Notes: generated from the sequence alone by a model not told the origin. Counted from the stretch's first letter, positions 15,591 through 26,097 are shown. The stretch: DNA of 64,000 nt from Desulfuromusa kysingii (GCF_900107645.1 NZ_FNQN01000001.1:269390-333389); one strand, 5' to 3'. Numbers and translations: made by a program.

Positions 15591-16313
15591 TCAAGTGGTT
15601 TTTCCGGTTGCTTTGATAAAGGCTTTAAACAGTTTTATAAAATGGGGATGCGCATCCGTCAGTGCTTCTGGGTGGGCTTGAATACCGATAATGAATGGTG
15701 CAGTTTCTGATTCTATTGCTTCAATAATCCCATCGTCCGAATGGGCCGAAGCTATGAAACCCGGAGCAATTTCTTTAACCGCTTGATTGTGAAAAGAATT
15801 GGTTGTGAGGGTGTCCATGGCAAATATTTCGTAGAGTTTGCTCTTCGGGATGATTTTGATGTCGTGATAGAGCTCGCACATCAGTTTATTCTTTGTGTAA
15901 TGGTTGGTACAATCTTTGACCTGATTGCACAGATTCTGATAGAGGCTTCCCCCTTCAAAAACGTTAATGATCTGGGTCCCACGACAGATTCCGAGGATTG
16001 GCTTGCCCGCCTGTTTGAACTGACGATAAAGGGAAAATTCCCATGCGTCACGTTCCTTGTTAATCTGACAGGCACACTGGCACTGAATCTCTCCGTAAGC
16101 TTCTGGATTTATGTCTTCGTCGCCTCCCGAAATGATGAGGCCGTCAAGTTTAGTGGCCAAATCTTTTGCAAGATTGTTATCCCGAAGGATTGGGATAAGG
16201 ACAGGGAGACCCCCCGATATCTCAACGGAATGATCGTAGTACTGAGTCACTTGGTTGTAAGGACGATGGTGTTTTTGGACTGTACTCGTTGTTATCCCGA
16301 TCATTGGTTTCAT
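15591..16313 (-). CDS. Peptidase C26 / gamma-glutamyl-GABA hydrolase-like protein
   Basis: 240 residues from ATG 16313 (SD CAGGA). It is a class I glutamine-amidotransferase fold: SGGDEDINPEAYGE, nucleophile elbow GICRGTQ with the catalytic Cys, NSFHNQAVKEIAPGF, and the His-Glu pair in QAHPEAL. This matches PuuD-type hydrolases that cut gamma-glutamyl amides. It starts 13 bases after the stop of the peptide ABC transporter ATPase gene, so it belongs to that operon. A plausible job is hydrolysis of imported gamma-glutamyl compounds. The substrate is not shown by the sequence. Confidence 0.85.
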   Translation of the reverse strand: MKPMIGITTSTVQKHHRPYNQVTQYYDHSVEISGGLPVLIPILRDNNLAKDLATKLDGLIISGGDEDINPEAYGEIQCQCACQINKERDAWEFSLYRQFKQAGKPILGICRGTQIINVFEGGSLYQNLCNQVKDCTNHYTKNKLMCELYHDIKIIPKSKLYEIFAMDTLTTNSFHNQAVKEIAPGFIASAHSDDGIIEAIESETAPFIIGIQAHPEALTDAHPHFIKLFKAFIKATGKTT

Positions 16314-16326
16314 AAAAACATCCTGT

Positions 16327-17307
16327 TCATTTTTTATGAAGATTGTTCCAGTGATGACAGGCGACCAGATGCCCATCTCCGACTTGTTCCAGTTGTGGCA
16401 CTCTGTCCCGACAGAGCTCTGTTGCGTAAGGGCAGCGAGTTTGAAATTTACATCCTGGAGGGACATTGAGCGGCGATGGAATCTCCCCCTGTAGTGGTAC
16501 CTTTGCTGACCGTTTACGCGGATCGGGAATGGGAACGCTGGCGAAAAGGGCCTGCGTGTAAGGGTGAAGGGGGTTGTTGTACAGCTCTTTGGTCGTAGCA
16601 ACTTCCATCAGGCAGCCGAGGTACATGACGCCGATACGGTCAGAAATATGTTTGACCACGGAGAGGTCGTGCGCAATGAACAGGTACGATAATCCCAACT
16701 CACGCTGCAATCTCTTCAGCAGATTGATGATCTGCGATTGGATTGACACATCAAGTGCCGAGACCGGTTCGTCGGCGATAATGATCTCTGGTCGACAAGC
16801 CAGAGCACGGGCAATGCCAATACGTTGACGTTGCCCACCGGAAAATTCATGTGGATAGCGCAACATACACTCTTTCCGCAACCCGGCCATTTCCAGATAA
16901 GCGGTAATTTCTGCGGTGACGTCGGCATCTGGACGATGGAAGCGGATCGGTTCAGCAATAATATTGGCGACAGTCATGCGCGGGTTGAGCGACGAGTAAG
17001 GATCTTGAAAGATCATTTGTGTGGTCGCTCGATACGGTCGCATCTCAGCTTCACTCAGGTTGGTGATCTCCTGCTCTTTATAGTAGATTTTTCCTGCAAA
17101 AGCCGGTTCGAGATGGACAATAGCTTTGCCGATGGTTGTCTTCCCGCAACCCGATTCACCGACCAAGCCGAAAGTTTCCCCCTGTTTGATTTCAAAGCTG
17201 ACACCGTCAACTGCTTTGACGTGACCAACCGTCCTTTTCAGCAACCCTTTTTTAACGGGAAAGTAAACTTTGAGATCCTCAACCTTAAGGACCAGCTGAT
17301 CAGTCAT
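16327..17307 (-). CDS. dppF: Dipeptide/oligopeptide ABC transporter ATPase, DppF-type
   Basis: 326 residues from ATG 17307, which has GGAGG upstream and overlaps the dppD stop by 8 bases. Walker A is GESGCGKTT, the signature is FSGGQRQRIGIARAL and Walker B is IIIADEPVSALD. The C-terminal oligopeptide/dipeptide extension has a C-x5-C pattern (CKFQTRCPYATELC). It is one of two nucleotide-binding subunits of a peptide importer. The motif set is intact. Confidence 0.93.
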   Translation of the reverse strand: MTDQLVLKVEDLKVYFPVKKGLLKRTVGHVKAVDGVSFEIKQGETFGLVGESGCGKTTIGKAIVHLEPAFAGKIYYKEQEITNLSEAEMRPYRATTQMIFQDPYSSLNPRMTVANIIAEPIRFHRPDADVTAEITAYLEMAGLRKECMLRYPHEFSGGQRQRIGIARALACRPEIIIADEPVSALDVSIQSQIINLLKRLQRELGLSYLFIAHDLSVVKHISDRIGVMYLGCLMEVATTKELYNNPLHPYTQALFASVPIPDPRKRSAKVPLQGEIPSPLNVPPGCKFQTRCPYATELCRDRVPQLEQVGDGHLVACHHWNNLHKK

Positions 17308-18289
17308 GATGACCTCCGTCGGCATAGAGCCAGCAGCGGGCATAGTGGCTGTCGGAAAAGAAAATCGTTGGTGGTTCATTCTGACAACACGCCATCTCTT
17401 GTGGACAGCGTGAGCGAAAAGGGCAACCTGATGGAATATCGAGGGGGTTGGGTACCATACCTGCAATTGTATAGAGCTCTTCCTGTTCGATATCCAGTCG
17501 TGGCATCGATTTTTTCAACCCATCCAGATAGGGATGTTTGGACTGATGAAAGATTTCATCGACGGCTCCATATTCTACAATTCGGCCACTATACATAACT
17601 GCGACAGAATCAGCCGTTTCGGCGACGACGGCAAGGTCGTGGGTGATCATCAAGACAGACATGTCCAATTGTTGTTGCAACTTTTTTATTAAACTCAGAA
17701 TTTGCGCCTGAATAGTGACATCCAGGGCGCTGGTCGGTTCATCGGCAATAAGGATACGGGGGCTGCAGGCCAGAGCCATGGCGATCATCACCCGTTGTTT
17801 CATCCCGCCACTAAGTTGATGGGGAAACTCATTGCAGCGTTGCTCTGCGGAGGGAATGCCGACCAGATCAAGCAGTTCAATAACACGCTGCTTAATTTTT
17901 GTTGATGAGAGTTGAGGTTCATGGAGTTTAAGTGACTCACCGATCTGTCGACCGACAGTTATGACCGGATTTAATGAGGTCATCGGTTCTTGAAAAATCA
18001 TTGCGATCTCTTTGCCGCGGATTTTACGCATCTCTTTTTCAGAAGCGGTTGTCAGGTCGATGCCGTCAAACAGAATCTGACCACGGACGATTTGACCCGG
18101 TGGTTCGGGAATCAGGCGGAGAATCGACATCGCAGTCACTGATTTTCCTGAGCCAGATTCCCCGACGACGGCCAAAGTTTCACCCTTTTTCAGGCTGTAG
18201 CTGACACCGTTGCAGCCGTTGACGACACCATCTTCGGTGGTAAAGGTGGTCTGTAAATCTTTGACTTCCAGCAAAATATCAGGATCCAA
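17300..18289 (-). CDS. dppD: Dipeptide/oligopeptide ABC transporter ATPase, DppD-type
   Basis: A 329-residue ATPase with Walker A GESGSGKSV, signature LSGGMKQRVMIAMAL and Walker B ILIADEPTSALD. The C-terminal family extension is CPFRSRCPQEMACC. Together with DppF it energises import through DppBC. It starts 8 bases after the dppC stop and overlaps dppF, so the operon is compact. Confidence 0.93.
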   Translation of the reverse strand: MDPDILLEVKDLQTTFTTEDGVVNGCNGVSYSLKKGETLAVVGESGSGKSVTAMSILRLIPEPPGQIVRGQILFDGIDLTTASEKEMRKIRGKEIAMIFQEPMTSLNPVITVGRQIGESLKLHEPQLSSTKIKQRVIELLDLVGIPSAEQRCNEFPHQLSGGMKQRVMIAMALACSPRILIADEPTSALDVTIQAQILSLIKKLQQQLDMSVLMITHDLAVVAETADSVAVMYSGRIVEYGAVDEIFHQSKHPYLDGLKKSMPRLDIEQEELYTIAGMVPNPLDIPSGCPFRSRCPQEMACCQNEPPTIFFSDSHYARCWLYADGGHHD

Positions 18290-18297
18290 AATGACCT

Positions 18298-19311
18298 CTA
18301 TTGGGTAATGCGAGAATCAAGGGCGTCACGTAGTCCGTCACCAAACAGGTTAAAGGACAAGACAATCAGGAGAATGACGGTCCCAGGTACGATCGACATA
18401 GTAATGTTTTCGTAGAGAAACTGTTGCCCATTGGCAAGCATACTCCCCAAGCTGGGCATCGGCGCTTGGATTCCTAATCCCAGAAAAGACAGTCCGGCGA
18501 TTGTCAGGATCGTTTCACCGATACGCAGGGTGGCCATAATGATAATTGGGGCAAGGCAGTTTGGCAGAATGTGGCGTTTGAGGATTTGCCGATCAGGGAT
18601 GCCCATGACCTTTGCTGCATTGACGTAGTCGGCCTGTCTTAAGAGTTGCGAATCTCCCCGGATGATGCGGGCGAACTCAAGAATTCCGGTCAAACTGACA
18701 ACGAGAATCAGATTGAAGAGCCCGCTTCCTAAGGCAGCCATCAGAGCAATGGCCATCAGAATGAAGGGGATGGAGTTCCAGAACTCAAGGAGACGCATAA
18801 TGAAATTATCGGTGTTTCCTCCGTAATAGCCGGCCAGTAAACCCAGGCTTGTGCCGATGAGGGAGTTCAATGTGACAGCCATCAAGCCAATGCCCATTGC
18901 AATTCTGGTAGCATAGATTGCCCGTGATAATGTGTCTCGCCCCATCTCATCGGTGCCAAGCCAATGGTGGCTCTCCGGGCCCAACGAGAGGGCTCCCCAA
19001 TCCATAATGTAAGGATCAAATGGGACAATAAAAGGGGCTAGAATGGCGACATAACAAAGTCCACAGACCACCCACATCCCTGCCATAGCCGATTTATTTC
19101 GCCTTAGCTTGTTCCACATCAGGTCCCAGCCTGTGCGAATTCCCCGTTCTTTGGTTTTGTTGCGACGTCGAAGGGTTAATATTATTGCCGCCAGAATCAG
19201 GGTGATGACGGCAAAGATGCTGTAGGATATGAGAGTGTCAGCATTTGTGGTGATTTGTCCAGCAAACAGGAGCAATAAGAACAGATTGACAAGAAAGACT
19301 ATGCGTAACAT
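18298..19311 (-). CDS. dppC: Peptide ABC transporter permease, DppC-type
   Basis: A 337-residue permease. The BPD_transp motif appears as GILEFARIIRGDSQLLRQADYVNAAKVMG, the EAA loop. The usual N-terminal helix plus GTDEMGRDTLSRAIYATR segment is present. An extra pair of hydrophobic N-terminal segments (about residues 1-45) makes it slightly longer than average. It forms the inner-membrane channel with DppB. Confidence 0.9.
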   Translation of the reverse strand: MLRIVFLVNLFLLLLFAGQITTNADTLISYSIFAVITLILAAIILTLRRRNKTKERGIRTGWDLMWNKLRRNKSAMAGMWVVCGLCYVAILAPFIVPFDPYIMDWGALSLGPESHHWLGTDEMGRDTLSRAIYATRIAMGIGLMAVTLNSLIGTSLGLLAGYYGGNTDNFIMRLLEFWNSIPFILMAIALMAALGSGLFNLILVVSLTGILEFARIIRGDSQLLRQADYVNAAKVMGIPDRQILKRHILPNCLAPIIIMATLRIGETILTIAGLSFLGLGIQAPMPSLGSMLANGQQFLYENITMSIVPGTVILLIVLSFNLFGDGLRDALDSRITQ

Positions 19312-19320
19312 CGATTCCCC

Positions 19321-20259
19321 TTAGTCGTAGCTTATTTGCGGGTTGAGGAAGCCGTAGACCAGATCAACCAGCAAGTTGATGATCACATAGACGACTGCCA
19401 TCAGCAGGACGCAGCCAAATACCAGGGGTTCATCACGACGAAAGATTGCATTGACGGCCAGTCGGCCAACCCCGGGCCAGGCAAAAACGGTTTCGGTGAG
19501 AACCGCGCCAGCAAACATCCGGGCGATCTGGTTGCCGATGTTGGTCGTTATCGGGATCAGAGCATTTTTAAAGGCGTGGTGCATAATGACGACGAAGCGG
19601 CTCACCCCTTTGGCCCGGGCGGTACGGATATAGTCCTGATTGATGACTTCAAGCATGGCTGAACGGGTCAATCGGGTTGTTGATGCCATCAACACAAACG
19701 ACAGCGACAATGCTGGGAGAATCATGTGCCGTAGCCCCTCAATCGTCCAGAGGTGACCGCCGTAACCTGAAGCGGGGAGAACCTTGAGGATGACCGCGAA
19801 AAGATAAATCAATAGAATTCCGGTAAAAAAGACCGGAATTGAAACCCCGAACATGGCGACCGACATGGACGCATAGTCGAAAAAGGAGTTGCGCCTAACC
19901 GCTGAGATGATTCCGACCGGTATCGAGATGATGACTGCAATCAACAGGGAAAGAAAACCCAATTCCAGAGTCGCTGGTAGGCGTTGCAGAACGATGGAGA
20001 GGACATTCCCCTTATAGAAAATGGATTGTAATTCACCAGAGAAAAAATTGACCATCATCTGTAGGTACTGGAGATAAAAGGGTTGATCGAGGGCATATTT
20101 AGCCCGTGCCAGGGCAATGGCCTCTTCGGTTGCCTGATCACCCAGAAGCGCTGTTGCCGGATCACCGGGGGACAGCTTGAGGATGGCAAAGACAAACAGA
20201 GAGACAAAGAGCAGCAAGGGGATCAGAAGTAAGAGCCTGCGGATTGTGTAGTTGAGCAC
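19321..20259 (-). CDS. dppB: Peptide ABC transporter permease, DppB-type
   Basis: 312 residues from GTG 20259 (SD GAGG). Its frame is open further upstream, but homology begins at LNYTIRRLLLLIPLLL. It shows KLSPGDPA near the start, the EAA loop INQDYIRTARAKGVSRFVVIMHHAFKNALIP, and the C-terminal ETVFAWPGVGRLAVNAI and RRDEPLVFG motifs. It pairs with DppC. A hairpin separates it from the binding-protein gene upstream. Confidence 0.92.
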   Translation of the reverse strand: MLNYTIRRLLLLIPLLLFVSLFVFAILKLSPGDPATALLGDQATEEAIALARAKYALDQPFYLQYLQMMVNFFSGELQSIFYKGNVLSIVLQRLPATLELGFLSLLIAVIISIPVGIISAVRRNSFFDYASMSVAMFGVSIPVFFTGILLIYLFAVILKVLPASGYGGHLWTIEGLRHMILPALSLSFVLMASTTRLTRSAMLEVINQDYIRTARAKGVSRFVVIMHHAFKNALIPITTNIGNQIARMFAGAVLTETVFAWPGVGRLAVNAIFRRDEPLVFGCVLLMAVVYVIINLLVDLVYGFLNPQISYD

Positions 20260-20281
20260 AGCTGCCTCATGCTGGAAAAGC

Positions 20282-20304
20282 CCGACGCAGAATTTCTGCG
20301 CCGG
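20282..20304. other. Attenuator-type hairpin after dppA
   Basis: CCG-A-CGCAGAA-T-TTCTGCG-C-CGG is a near-perfect inverted repeat in the gap between the binding-protein gene and dppB. Such hairpins often keep binding-protein mRNA more abundant than permease mRNA. No U run follows. Confidence 0.55.
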
Positions 20305-20325
20305 ACAGGTCATCTTCTTGTTGTT

Positions 20326-21864
20326 CTATTTGATATCGACATTTCGTTTTGCGGTGACCAGGTGAATATAACGTTGGGGGGAAGGATCAAGCCCCTGAAC
20401 TTTGGTGCTGGTGACAATGGTTGTTTTGAGGAAAGCAATGGGAATATGGATGTAATCCTCAACCAAGGCTTTACGCATGGCGGTCTGATAGAGTTTGGCA
20501 CGCAGCACTGGGTCGCTGATCGTCCGCCCTTTTTTAAGTGCTTCCGTGACCATAGGGTCACTGTATTGAGAAAAGTTCATATTAGATTCGGGGATGAATA
20601 TTTTATAAGTCCAGCGGTCGGGATCAGGGACCGACCCCCAACCCATGGCATACATGTCACATTGACCTGCTTTGAGCATTGGAAAGAGCGTAGCCCACTC
20701 AGGAGTTTCTACCTTCACGGTTATCCCGTACTGCCGCAGTTGGGTGCTGACAACAGTGGCAATTTTCTTCCGCTGTGGGTCTTGTGGGCTATAGATTGTA
20801 AACTCAAAATTTTCAGGGAGGATGCCCTCGTTTCTCAGTTCGGCAAATAAGGCTTTGGCTTGAGCGGGATTGTAAGGCAGAGTGTGCTTTTTCATGTAAT
20901 CGACATCATCACCGAGGACTCCGACCGGAATCCATGAGTAGGCCCTGTCACCATCATTGCGGAAAATCCCAGGAATCGCCTGGTCAAAGGGGATGGCATG
21001 ATACACCGCTTGCCGGAAACGCAAATCGGAGAATGGTTTCCTCTTGGCGTTAAAGCCGAGATAGCGTGAAGTCAGGCCCGGAACCGATTTAACCGATAGT
21101 CCTTCTTCTTGCATCCGGGAAACATCCTGCGGCAGTAACTCTGAACCGACATCCAGACCACCAGACAGCAGTTCGGCTGCCATCGTTTCAGGTTTTGGAA
21201 TAGGACGGAAGATAACCTTGTCGATATTTGGAGTGGCGACAAAATAGTCGTTGTTTTTGGTCAGGACAATCTTGTCATCGGGAGACCATTCTGCAAATTT
21301 GAACGGACCTGTGCCGATAGGGGCGCGGTCAAATTTATCCATCCCCATTGCCATGGTTGCCGCTTTTGGCATAATCCCGGCGGTGTGACTACCAAGTGCG
21401 AGAAGAAATGGCGCATAGGGATCGGTTAAGGTGATAACAACAGTAAAGTCGTCAGGCGTTTCGATGGTCTGCACCGGTTTGAAAAATTGGGCACTGGGGG
21501 AAGCGTTCTTCTCATCCATGATCGCTTCAAGGGTAAACTTGACATCACTGGCTGTGAAATTGTCGCCATTGTGAAATTTGATCCCTTTTCGCAGTTTGAA
21601 AGTGTAAACTTTGCCATCTTTAGAAATTGTCCAGCTTTCAGCCAGCAGTGGCGCAGCTTCCTTGGCACTCTCCTTAAAAGAGACAAGGGTGTCAAAGATA
21701 TTTCCAGCGACTGATTCACCATAAACACCATGAATGAAGACCGGATTCAGGCTGGCCGGTTCTTTGGCGATACCGATGCGCAAGATTTTTTCTGCTGCGG
21801 CACCGTTGACAAGTATTGTTGTCGTCAGCAATAAAGTCGCTAAGATAATAGCAATCTTTCTCAT
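20326..21864 (-). CDS. dppA: Peptide-binding periplasmic protein (SBP family 5)
   Basis: 512 residues from ATG 21864 (SD AGAGGAGAA). It has a signal peptide ending near NGAAA-EK, then the family 5 pattern KILRIGIAKEPASLNP, YTFKLRKGIKFHNGDNFTASDVKFT and FSDLRFRQAVYHAIPFD. It captures peptides, nickel complexes or related solutes in the periplasm for DppBCDF. The class is broad, so the ligand is uncertain. The linked C26 hydrolase hints at gamma-glutamyl peptides. Confidence 0.9.
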   Translation of the reverse strand: MRKIAIILATLLLTTTILVNGAAAEKILRIGIAKEPASLNPVFIHGVYGESVAGNIFDTLVSFKESAKEAAPLLAESWTISKDGKVYTFKLRKGIKFHNGDNFTASDVKFTLEAIMDEKNASPSAQFFKPVQTIETPDDFTVVITLTDPYAPFLLALGSHTAGIMPKAATMAMGMDKFDRAPIGTGPFKFAEWSPDDKIVLTKNNDYFVATPNIDKVIFRPIPKPETMAAELLSGGLDVGSELLPQDVSRMQEEGLSVKSVPGLTSRYLGFNAKRKPFSDLRFRQAVYHAIPFDQAIPGIFRNDGDRAYSWIPVGVLGDDVDYMKKHTLPYNPAQAKALFAELRNEGILPENFEFTIYSPQDPQRKKIATVVSTQLRQYGITVKVETPEWATLFPMLKAGQCDMYAMGWGSVPDPDRWTYKIFIPESNMNFSQYSDPMVTEALKKGRTISDPVLRAKLYQTAMRKALVEDYIHIPIAFLKTTIVTSTKVQGLDPSPQRYIHLVTAKRNVDIK

Positions 21865-22041
21865 TTTGTTTCTCCTCTTATGGTGAAGTCTTTCGACAAC
21901 CCTCTGTGTCGTCAAGAGATGTCCATTGGTGTGATGATTCCGGTTTAGTTTGCATGAAAAGCATAACGAATTGCACTCAATCTTGCAATCTCATGGGGAC
22001 TAAAACACCGCTTTTGGTAAAGAATTAAGATGTTTTTAGGG

Positions 22042-22872
22042 CTAAGACGGGTTCATCTCTGAACAAATCAGTTGATTGACCAGTTGGCTGAATCCGTTCC
22101 TGTCGTTTGATGCGACGGTAGGATAGCTGTTTTTGAGTTCTTCAGGGGCATTCGCAACGACAAAGCTGTATTTACAGTAAGAGAGCATATCGACGTCGTT
22201 ATAATCATTGCCGATAGCGACTGTCTGCGTGCTGGATATGTTCAGGAGTGTACACAGGTAGTCAACCCCTGAAGATTTAGATGCCAGCGGCGGAAGGATT
22301 TCCATCCATAGGGTTTTCCCATCCAGGGGAGATGTTGCCCGGACAATTTTAACGTTGTTGAACTTCTGACTGAGTTGCTCAAACCAAACGGTACTATCTC
22401 CGAGGATCGCAATGATTTGCGATGCCTCTTCAATTTTATTCAGATCCAGTTCGCGGCAATAGTCGCGATAAATGGCCAAGCGGCGTTTGAAGTCCTGATT
22501 ATCTTTATTGGGCAGACTGTAGCTGAAATGGTGGTTGTTGGGAATTCTATCCTGGATAGAAAAATCAACCTTGTGATCAAGTAAAATTTTGGTGATGGTC
22601 TCGACCTTCTTTTGGGGAAGATGTTGCGCCTGAATGATCTCTTTGGTCTGCCAGTCCATAATCCCTGCACCACAAGAAAAAACCAGATAATCAATCGGAA
22701 AATCAGCACTCAGAACTTTGCAAGCGGAAAAATAACTACGCCCAGTGGCGATCACCCGGCATATCCCTGCGCTACCAATCGTCTCCAGAGCTTTGCGATC
22801 AACAGGACAAATTGTTGCATCTGATCTTGCCAGGGTGCCGTCAAGGTCGGTCACAACCATTTTTATCTTCAT
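22042..22872 (-). CDS. HAD-family Cof-type phosphatase
   Basis: 276 residues with HAD motif [14 protein letters not shown] at the N-terminus, motif II around VIATGRSY, and motif [14 protein letters not shown] near the C-terminus. A type II cap lies between them. These enzymes dephosphorylate sugar phosphates and cofactors such as FMN or PLP. The start overlaps the pgi stop by 4 bases (ATGA), so the two genes are coupled. A sugar-phosphate role is suggested by that link but not proven. Confidence 0.88.
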   Translation of the reverse strand: MKIKMVVTDLDGTLARSDATICPVDRKALETIGSAGICRVIATGRSYFSACKVLSADFPIDYLVFSCGAGIMDWQTKEIIQAQHLPQKKVETITKILLDHKVDFSIQDRIPNNHHFSYSLPNKDNQDFKRRLAIYRDYCRELDLNKIEEASQIIAILGDSTVWFEQLSQKFNNVKIVRATSPLDGKTLWMEILPPLASKSSGVDYLCTLLNISSTQTVAIGNDYNDVDMLSYCKYSFVVANAPEELKNSYPTVASNDRNGFSQLVNQLICSEMNPS

Positions 22873-24527
22873 ACGGACTGTTTACCCTGTTTTTGAGAAC
22901 GAAAATAATTGATCAAGCCGTTCGTTGAAGAGTCATGATCGGCAACAGGACTGCTTTGACTGAGTTCTGGGAGAATCTTCTGGGCTAGCTGTTTACCAAG
23001 CTCAACACCCCACTGATCAAAGGGGTTGATATCCCAGATGGCGCTTTGAGTGAAAATTTTATGCTCATAGAGGGCGATCAGTGAACCGAGAGTTCTTGGT
23101 GTCAGTTTATGAAACAGAAAAGAGCTGCTTGGGCGATTTCCGGGGAAAACTTTATGTGGTAAGAGCTGTGCAATCCTTGCTTGAGATAACCCCTCCGCGT
23201 CCAGTTCCGCACGCACCTCTGCCGGTGTTTTTCCGCGCATAAGCGCCTCTGGTTGGGCAAAAAAGTTTGATAATAAAATCTGCTGATGGTTCCCGAGAGG
23301 GTTCTGACTTTCGACCGCTGCAAGAAAATCAGCAGGGACCAGTTTTGTCCCCTGGTGGAGGAGCTGGTAAAAGGCATGTTGTCCGTTGGTTCCGGGCTCT
23401 CCCCAGATAATCGGTCCGGTTGAGTAGTTGACCGATTGACCGTCAAGGGTTACTCGCTTGCCATTGCTCTCCATATCTCCTTGCTGAAAATAAGCGGGGA
23501 AACGGTGTAGATATTGATCGTAGGGGAGAATGACGTGAGAATCAGCCGCAAAGAAGTTATTGTACCAGACCCCGAGTAGCCCCATGATGACTGGGATATT
23601 TTTTTCAAAGGGAGTCTCGTAAAAATGTTTATCAACCTGGTAGGCTCCAGAGAGTAACTCCTCAAAGTTATCCATGCCGATATAGAGTGCAATAGATAAA
23701 CCGATAGCAGACCAGAGAGAATAGCGGCCGCCGACCCAATCCCAAAATTCAAACATATTGTCAGGGTTGATCCCGAATTCGATGACTTTTTGTCGATTTG
23801 TGGAGATTGCGACAAAGTGACAGGCGACTGCCTTGTCATCTTTAAGCTGCTGCAACAGCCAGTCGCGAGCCGAGTGGGCGTTGGTCATCGTCTCCTGGGT
23901 GGTGAAGGTTTTGGAAGCGATCAAAAACAACGTCGTCGCTGGTTGCAGATGTCGTAAGGTTTCCAGCAGGTGGGTTGCATCGACATTGGAAACAAAGTGG
24001 ACGTTAAGACGTTCATGGCCATAGGGTTTTAAGGCTTCAGTGACCATCAGTGGGCCAAGATCTGAGCCCCCGATACCAATATTAACGATATCTGTGATCG
24101 GCTGCCCCGTGGCTCCCAGCCAGATGCCATCGCGAATCTGCCGACAGAACTTGCCCATCTTGGCAAGAACAGCGTTGACTTGTGGCATGACATCCTGACC
24201 ATCTACCAGAACCGGAGAATTGCTGCGATTACGCAGGGCTGTATGGAGTGCCGGTCGTTGTTCGGTGGTATTGATTCGTTCGCCGGAGAACATTTTCTCT
24301 ATTTTGTTTTGTAAGCCTGTTTGCCGGGCGAGTTCAACCAGCAGTTTTAATGTGGTGGAGGTGATGCGGTGCTTAGAGTAATCAAACAGGATGTCATCGA
24401 GCTGCAGAGAAAACGTTGTAAACCGCTGTGGCTCTGCAGCAAACATATCGCGCATGTGGAGGGCTTCAATACTTTGATAATGTCTTTGCAGATTTTTCCA
24501 GGCTTCCCGTTTGGTTAACTCCGGCAT
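22869..24527 (-). CDS. pgi: Glucose-6-phosphate isomerase
   Basis: A 552-residue PGI. Signatures include [18 protein letters not shown], the phosphate-binding [34 protein letters not shown]-like [12 protein letters not shown] and the C-terminal [15 protein letters not shown]. It interconverts glucose-6-phosphate and fructose-6-phosphate in the cytosol. It follows the DjlA-like gene by 8 bases and overlaps the HAD gene, giving a three-gene operon. Confidence 0.96.
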   Translation of the reverse strand: MPELTKREAWKNLQRHYQSIEALHMRDMFAAEPQRFTTFSLQLDDILFDYSKHRITSTTLKLLVELARQTGLQNKIEKMFSGERINTTEQRPALHTALRNRSNSPVLVDGQDVMPQVNAVLAKMGKFCRQIRDGIWLGATGQPITDIVNIGIGGSDLGPLMVTEALKPYGHERLNVHFVSNVDATHLLETLRHLQPATTLFLIASKTFTTQETMTNAHSARDWLLQQLKDDKAVACHFVAISTNRQKVIEFGINPDNMFEFWDWVGGRYSLWSAIGLSIALYIGMDNFEELLSGAYQVDKHFYETPFEKNIPVIMGLLGVWYNNFFAADSHVILPYDQYLHRFPAYFQQGDMESNGKRVTLDGQSVNYSTGPIIWGEPGTNGQHAFYQLLHQGTKLVPADFLAAVESQNPLGNHQQILLSNFFAQPEALMRGKTPAEVRAELDAEGLSQARIAQLLPHKVFPGNRPSSSFLFHKLTPRTLGSLIALYEHKIFTQSAIWDINPFDQWGVELGKQLAQKILPELSQSSPVADHDSSTNGLINYFRSQKQGKQSV

Positions 24528-24535
24528 AGAATCCC

Positions 24536-25300
24536 CTATTTTTTTTGTGCCGCCATAATTGCATCATAGGATGCGTTGATTTCGGCAAGTTGATCATTGG
24601 CAAATTTGATGAATTCCGGTGGCAACCCTTTTCCTTCAATCTTGTCTGGATGGAATTCAGTCGCTTTCTGACGATACGCTTTCTTGATTTCTGCCGTTGT
24701 TGCAGAGCTGGAAACACCCAGATTTTCATAGTGCTTCTTCAGGCTAACGCTGGAAGAATGCAGACCGACATAACGGCTACGCAGCGATTGATAAACAGCT
24801 TCAGAAATCCGAAAGGCTGTCTTTGCCTCCAGCAGCATATTCTCTTCCTGGGGATGAAGTTCACCGTCAGCCATCGCAACTTCGAACAGGAAGCTCATCA
24901 TGAAATTACAGAGTTGCTGGTCTTGGGCGAACAAGTTGCCAAACTGTCTGGCATAATCGGCAAAGGTTTCAGCGCTGTCTTTTGCTTGAGAGAAGACATT
25001 GATAGCGTAAGCACGGGTCTGTTGATCCAGTCCCAGAGCTTCTTTAGAAATTTTTTCAATCGCCGCAATCTCATCGGGACAAACCCGACCATCAGCTTTG
25101 GCGAGTTTCCCGACCATAGAAAAAGCCGCCGTAAAAAAGATCGCCTGTCGTTGCTCTGACGGATTAAATCCGCCCCTGGTCTGGGGCATCTTTTGAGAGC
25201 TCCCCATGCTGGCGCCGATGGCGGCTCCCATAATTGCACCAAACGGACCGGCGATCATTGCCCCGAGCCCTCCACCGATAACACCTGATAACCAACCCAT
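24536..25300 (-). CDS. DjlA-like TerB/J-domain protein
   Basis: A 254-residue protein: glycine-rich N-terminal membrane-like segment ([28 protein letters not shown]), TerB-like domain (about 50-170, with [11 protein letters not shown] and [11 protein letters not shown] acidic motifs), and a C-terminal J domain with HPD ([13 protein letters not shown]). This is the order of the DnaK co-chaperone DjlA. It would stimulate DnaK at the membrane. The J domain ends the protein, as in DjlA. Confidence 0.85.
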   Translation of the reverse strand: MGWLSGVIGGGLGAMIAGPFGAIMGAAIGASMGSSQKMPQTRGGFNPSEQRQAIFFTAAFSMVGKLAKADGRVCPDEIAAIEKISKEALGLDQQTRAYAINVFSQAKDSAETFADYARQFGNLFAQDQQLCNFMMSFLFEVAMADGELHPQEENMLLEAKTAFRISEAVYQSLRSRYVGLHSSSVSLKKHYENLGVSSSATTAEIKKAYRQKATEFHPDKIEGKGLPPEFIKFANDQLAEINASYDAIMAAQKK

Positions 25301-25458
25301 AATCCATATCCTTTTCGGAAAAAATGTGTAAATTCATGCTATAAATTCGTGTTAAAGTGAAACCGTTAAATATAATGAGTGAAGTTTCTGGTGTCTGCAA
25401 GGGTTTTATCTATCATTCCCTGAATTCATCCGTGCAGAAGATATCGAGGAGTTCAACC

Positions 25459-26097
25459 GTGAAAGTTCCATTTGTCCGCCGTCTCTGGGTGACAATCAGC
25501 TCTGCTGTGATTCGTTTTTATGCCTCTATTTTAAATCGGTTTGAGGTTGTCGGGGCGGAAAATATTCCTGCTGCTGGAGGTGTCCTTCTTGCGGCCAATC
25601 ACATCTCTGCCTATGACACTGTTTTTATTCCAGCAGCTGTACTCAAAGCGCACCCTTGGCAAATGGTCTGGGCTCCAGCTAAGGAGGAGCTGTTTCGTAA
25701 TCCCGTCATTGGAGCTATTTATCGTTCATGGGGGGCTTTCCCAGTGAAGCGGGGACGTGATGTTCGTGCTGGAAAACATCTGGGTTCATTGTTGCAGAAT
25801 CAGAAAGTTATGCTTTTCCCTGAAGGAACCCGCCATAAGGATGGTAAGCTCGGGCCAGGAAATCGGGGGGTCGGGAAGCTGATTTACGAGCATCATCCCG
25901 TGGTGATTCCAACAGCATTATCTGGAATTAACACCTGGGAATTTATGAAGGGACAGCAGCAGGGGAGGATCTGTTTTGGTGCACCTCTCGATTTCTCCGA
26001 CCTGTTTGAACTCGAAGACGTCAAAGCGACTCACCTGTTAATCGTTGAACGGGTTATGTCGGCTATCGCTTCAGAACTCGAATCTAACGCAAATTAG
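25459..26097 (+). CDS. plsC: 1-acyl-glycerol-3-phosphate acyltransferase
   Basis: 212 residues from GTG 25459 (SD AGGAG at 25446-25451). The longer open frame from 25357 has no better start. Motif I is NHISAYDT (H-x4-D), motif III is FPEGTR, and an aromatic N-terminal anchor (VTISSAVIRFYASILNRF) precedes them. It makes phosphatidic acid from lysophosphatidic acid at the inner membrane. It is divergent from the djlA-pgi operon. Confidence 0.9.
   Translation: MKVPFVRRLWVTISSAVIRFYASILNRFEVVGAENIPAAGGVLLAANHISAYDTVFIPAAVLKAHPWQMVWAPAKEELFRNPVIGAIYRSWGAFPVKRGRDVRAGKHLGSLLQNQKVMLFPEGTRHKDGKLGPGNRGVGKLIYEHHPVVIPTALSGINTWEFMKGQQQGRICFGAPLDFSDLFELEDVKATHLLIVERVMSAIASELESNAN

Noticed and set aside
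15741-16469. A 242-residue plus-strand open frame
   Set aside because: It is antisense to the C26 hydrolase and dppF genes, which have clear motifs.
16825-17598. A 257-residue plus-strand open frame
   Set aside because: It is antisense to dppF/dppD and shows no family features.
20269-20850. A 193-residue plus-strand open frame
   Set aside because: It is antisense to the peptide-binding protein gene.
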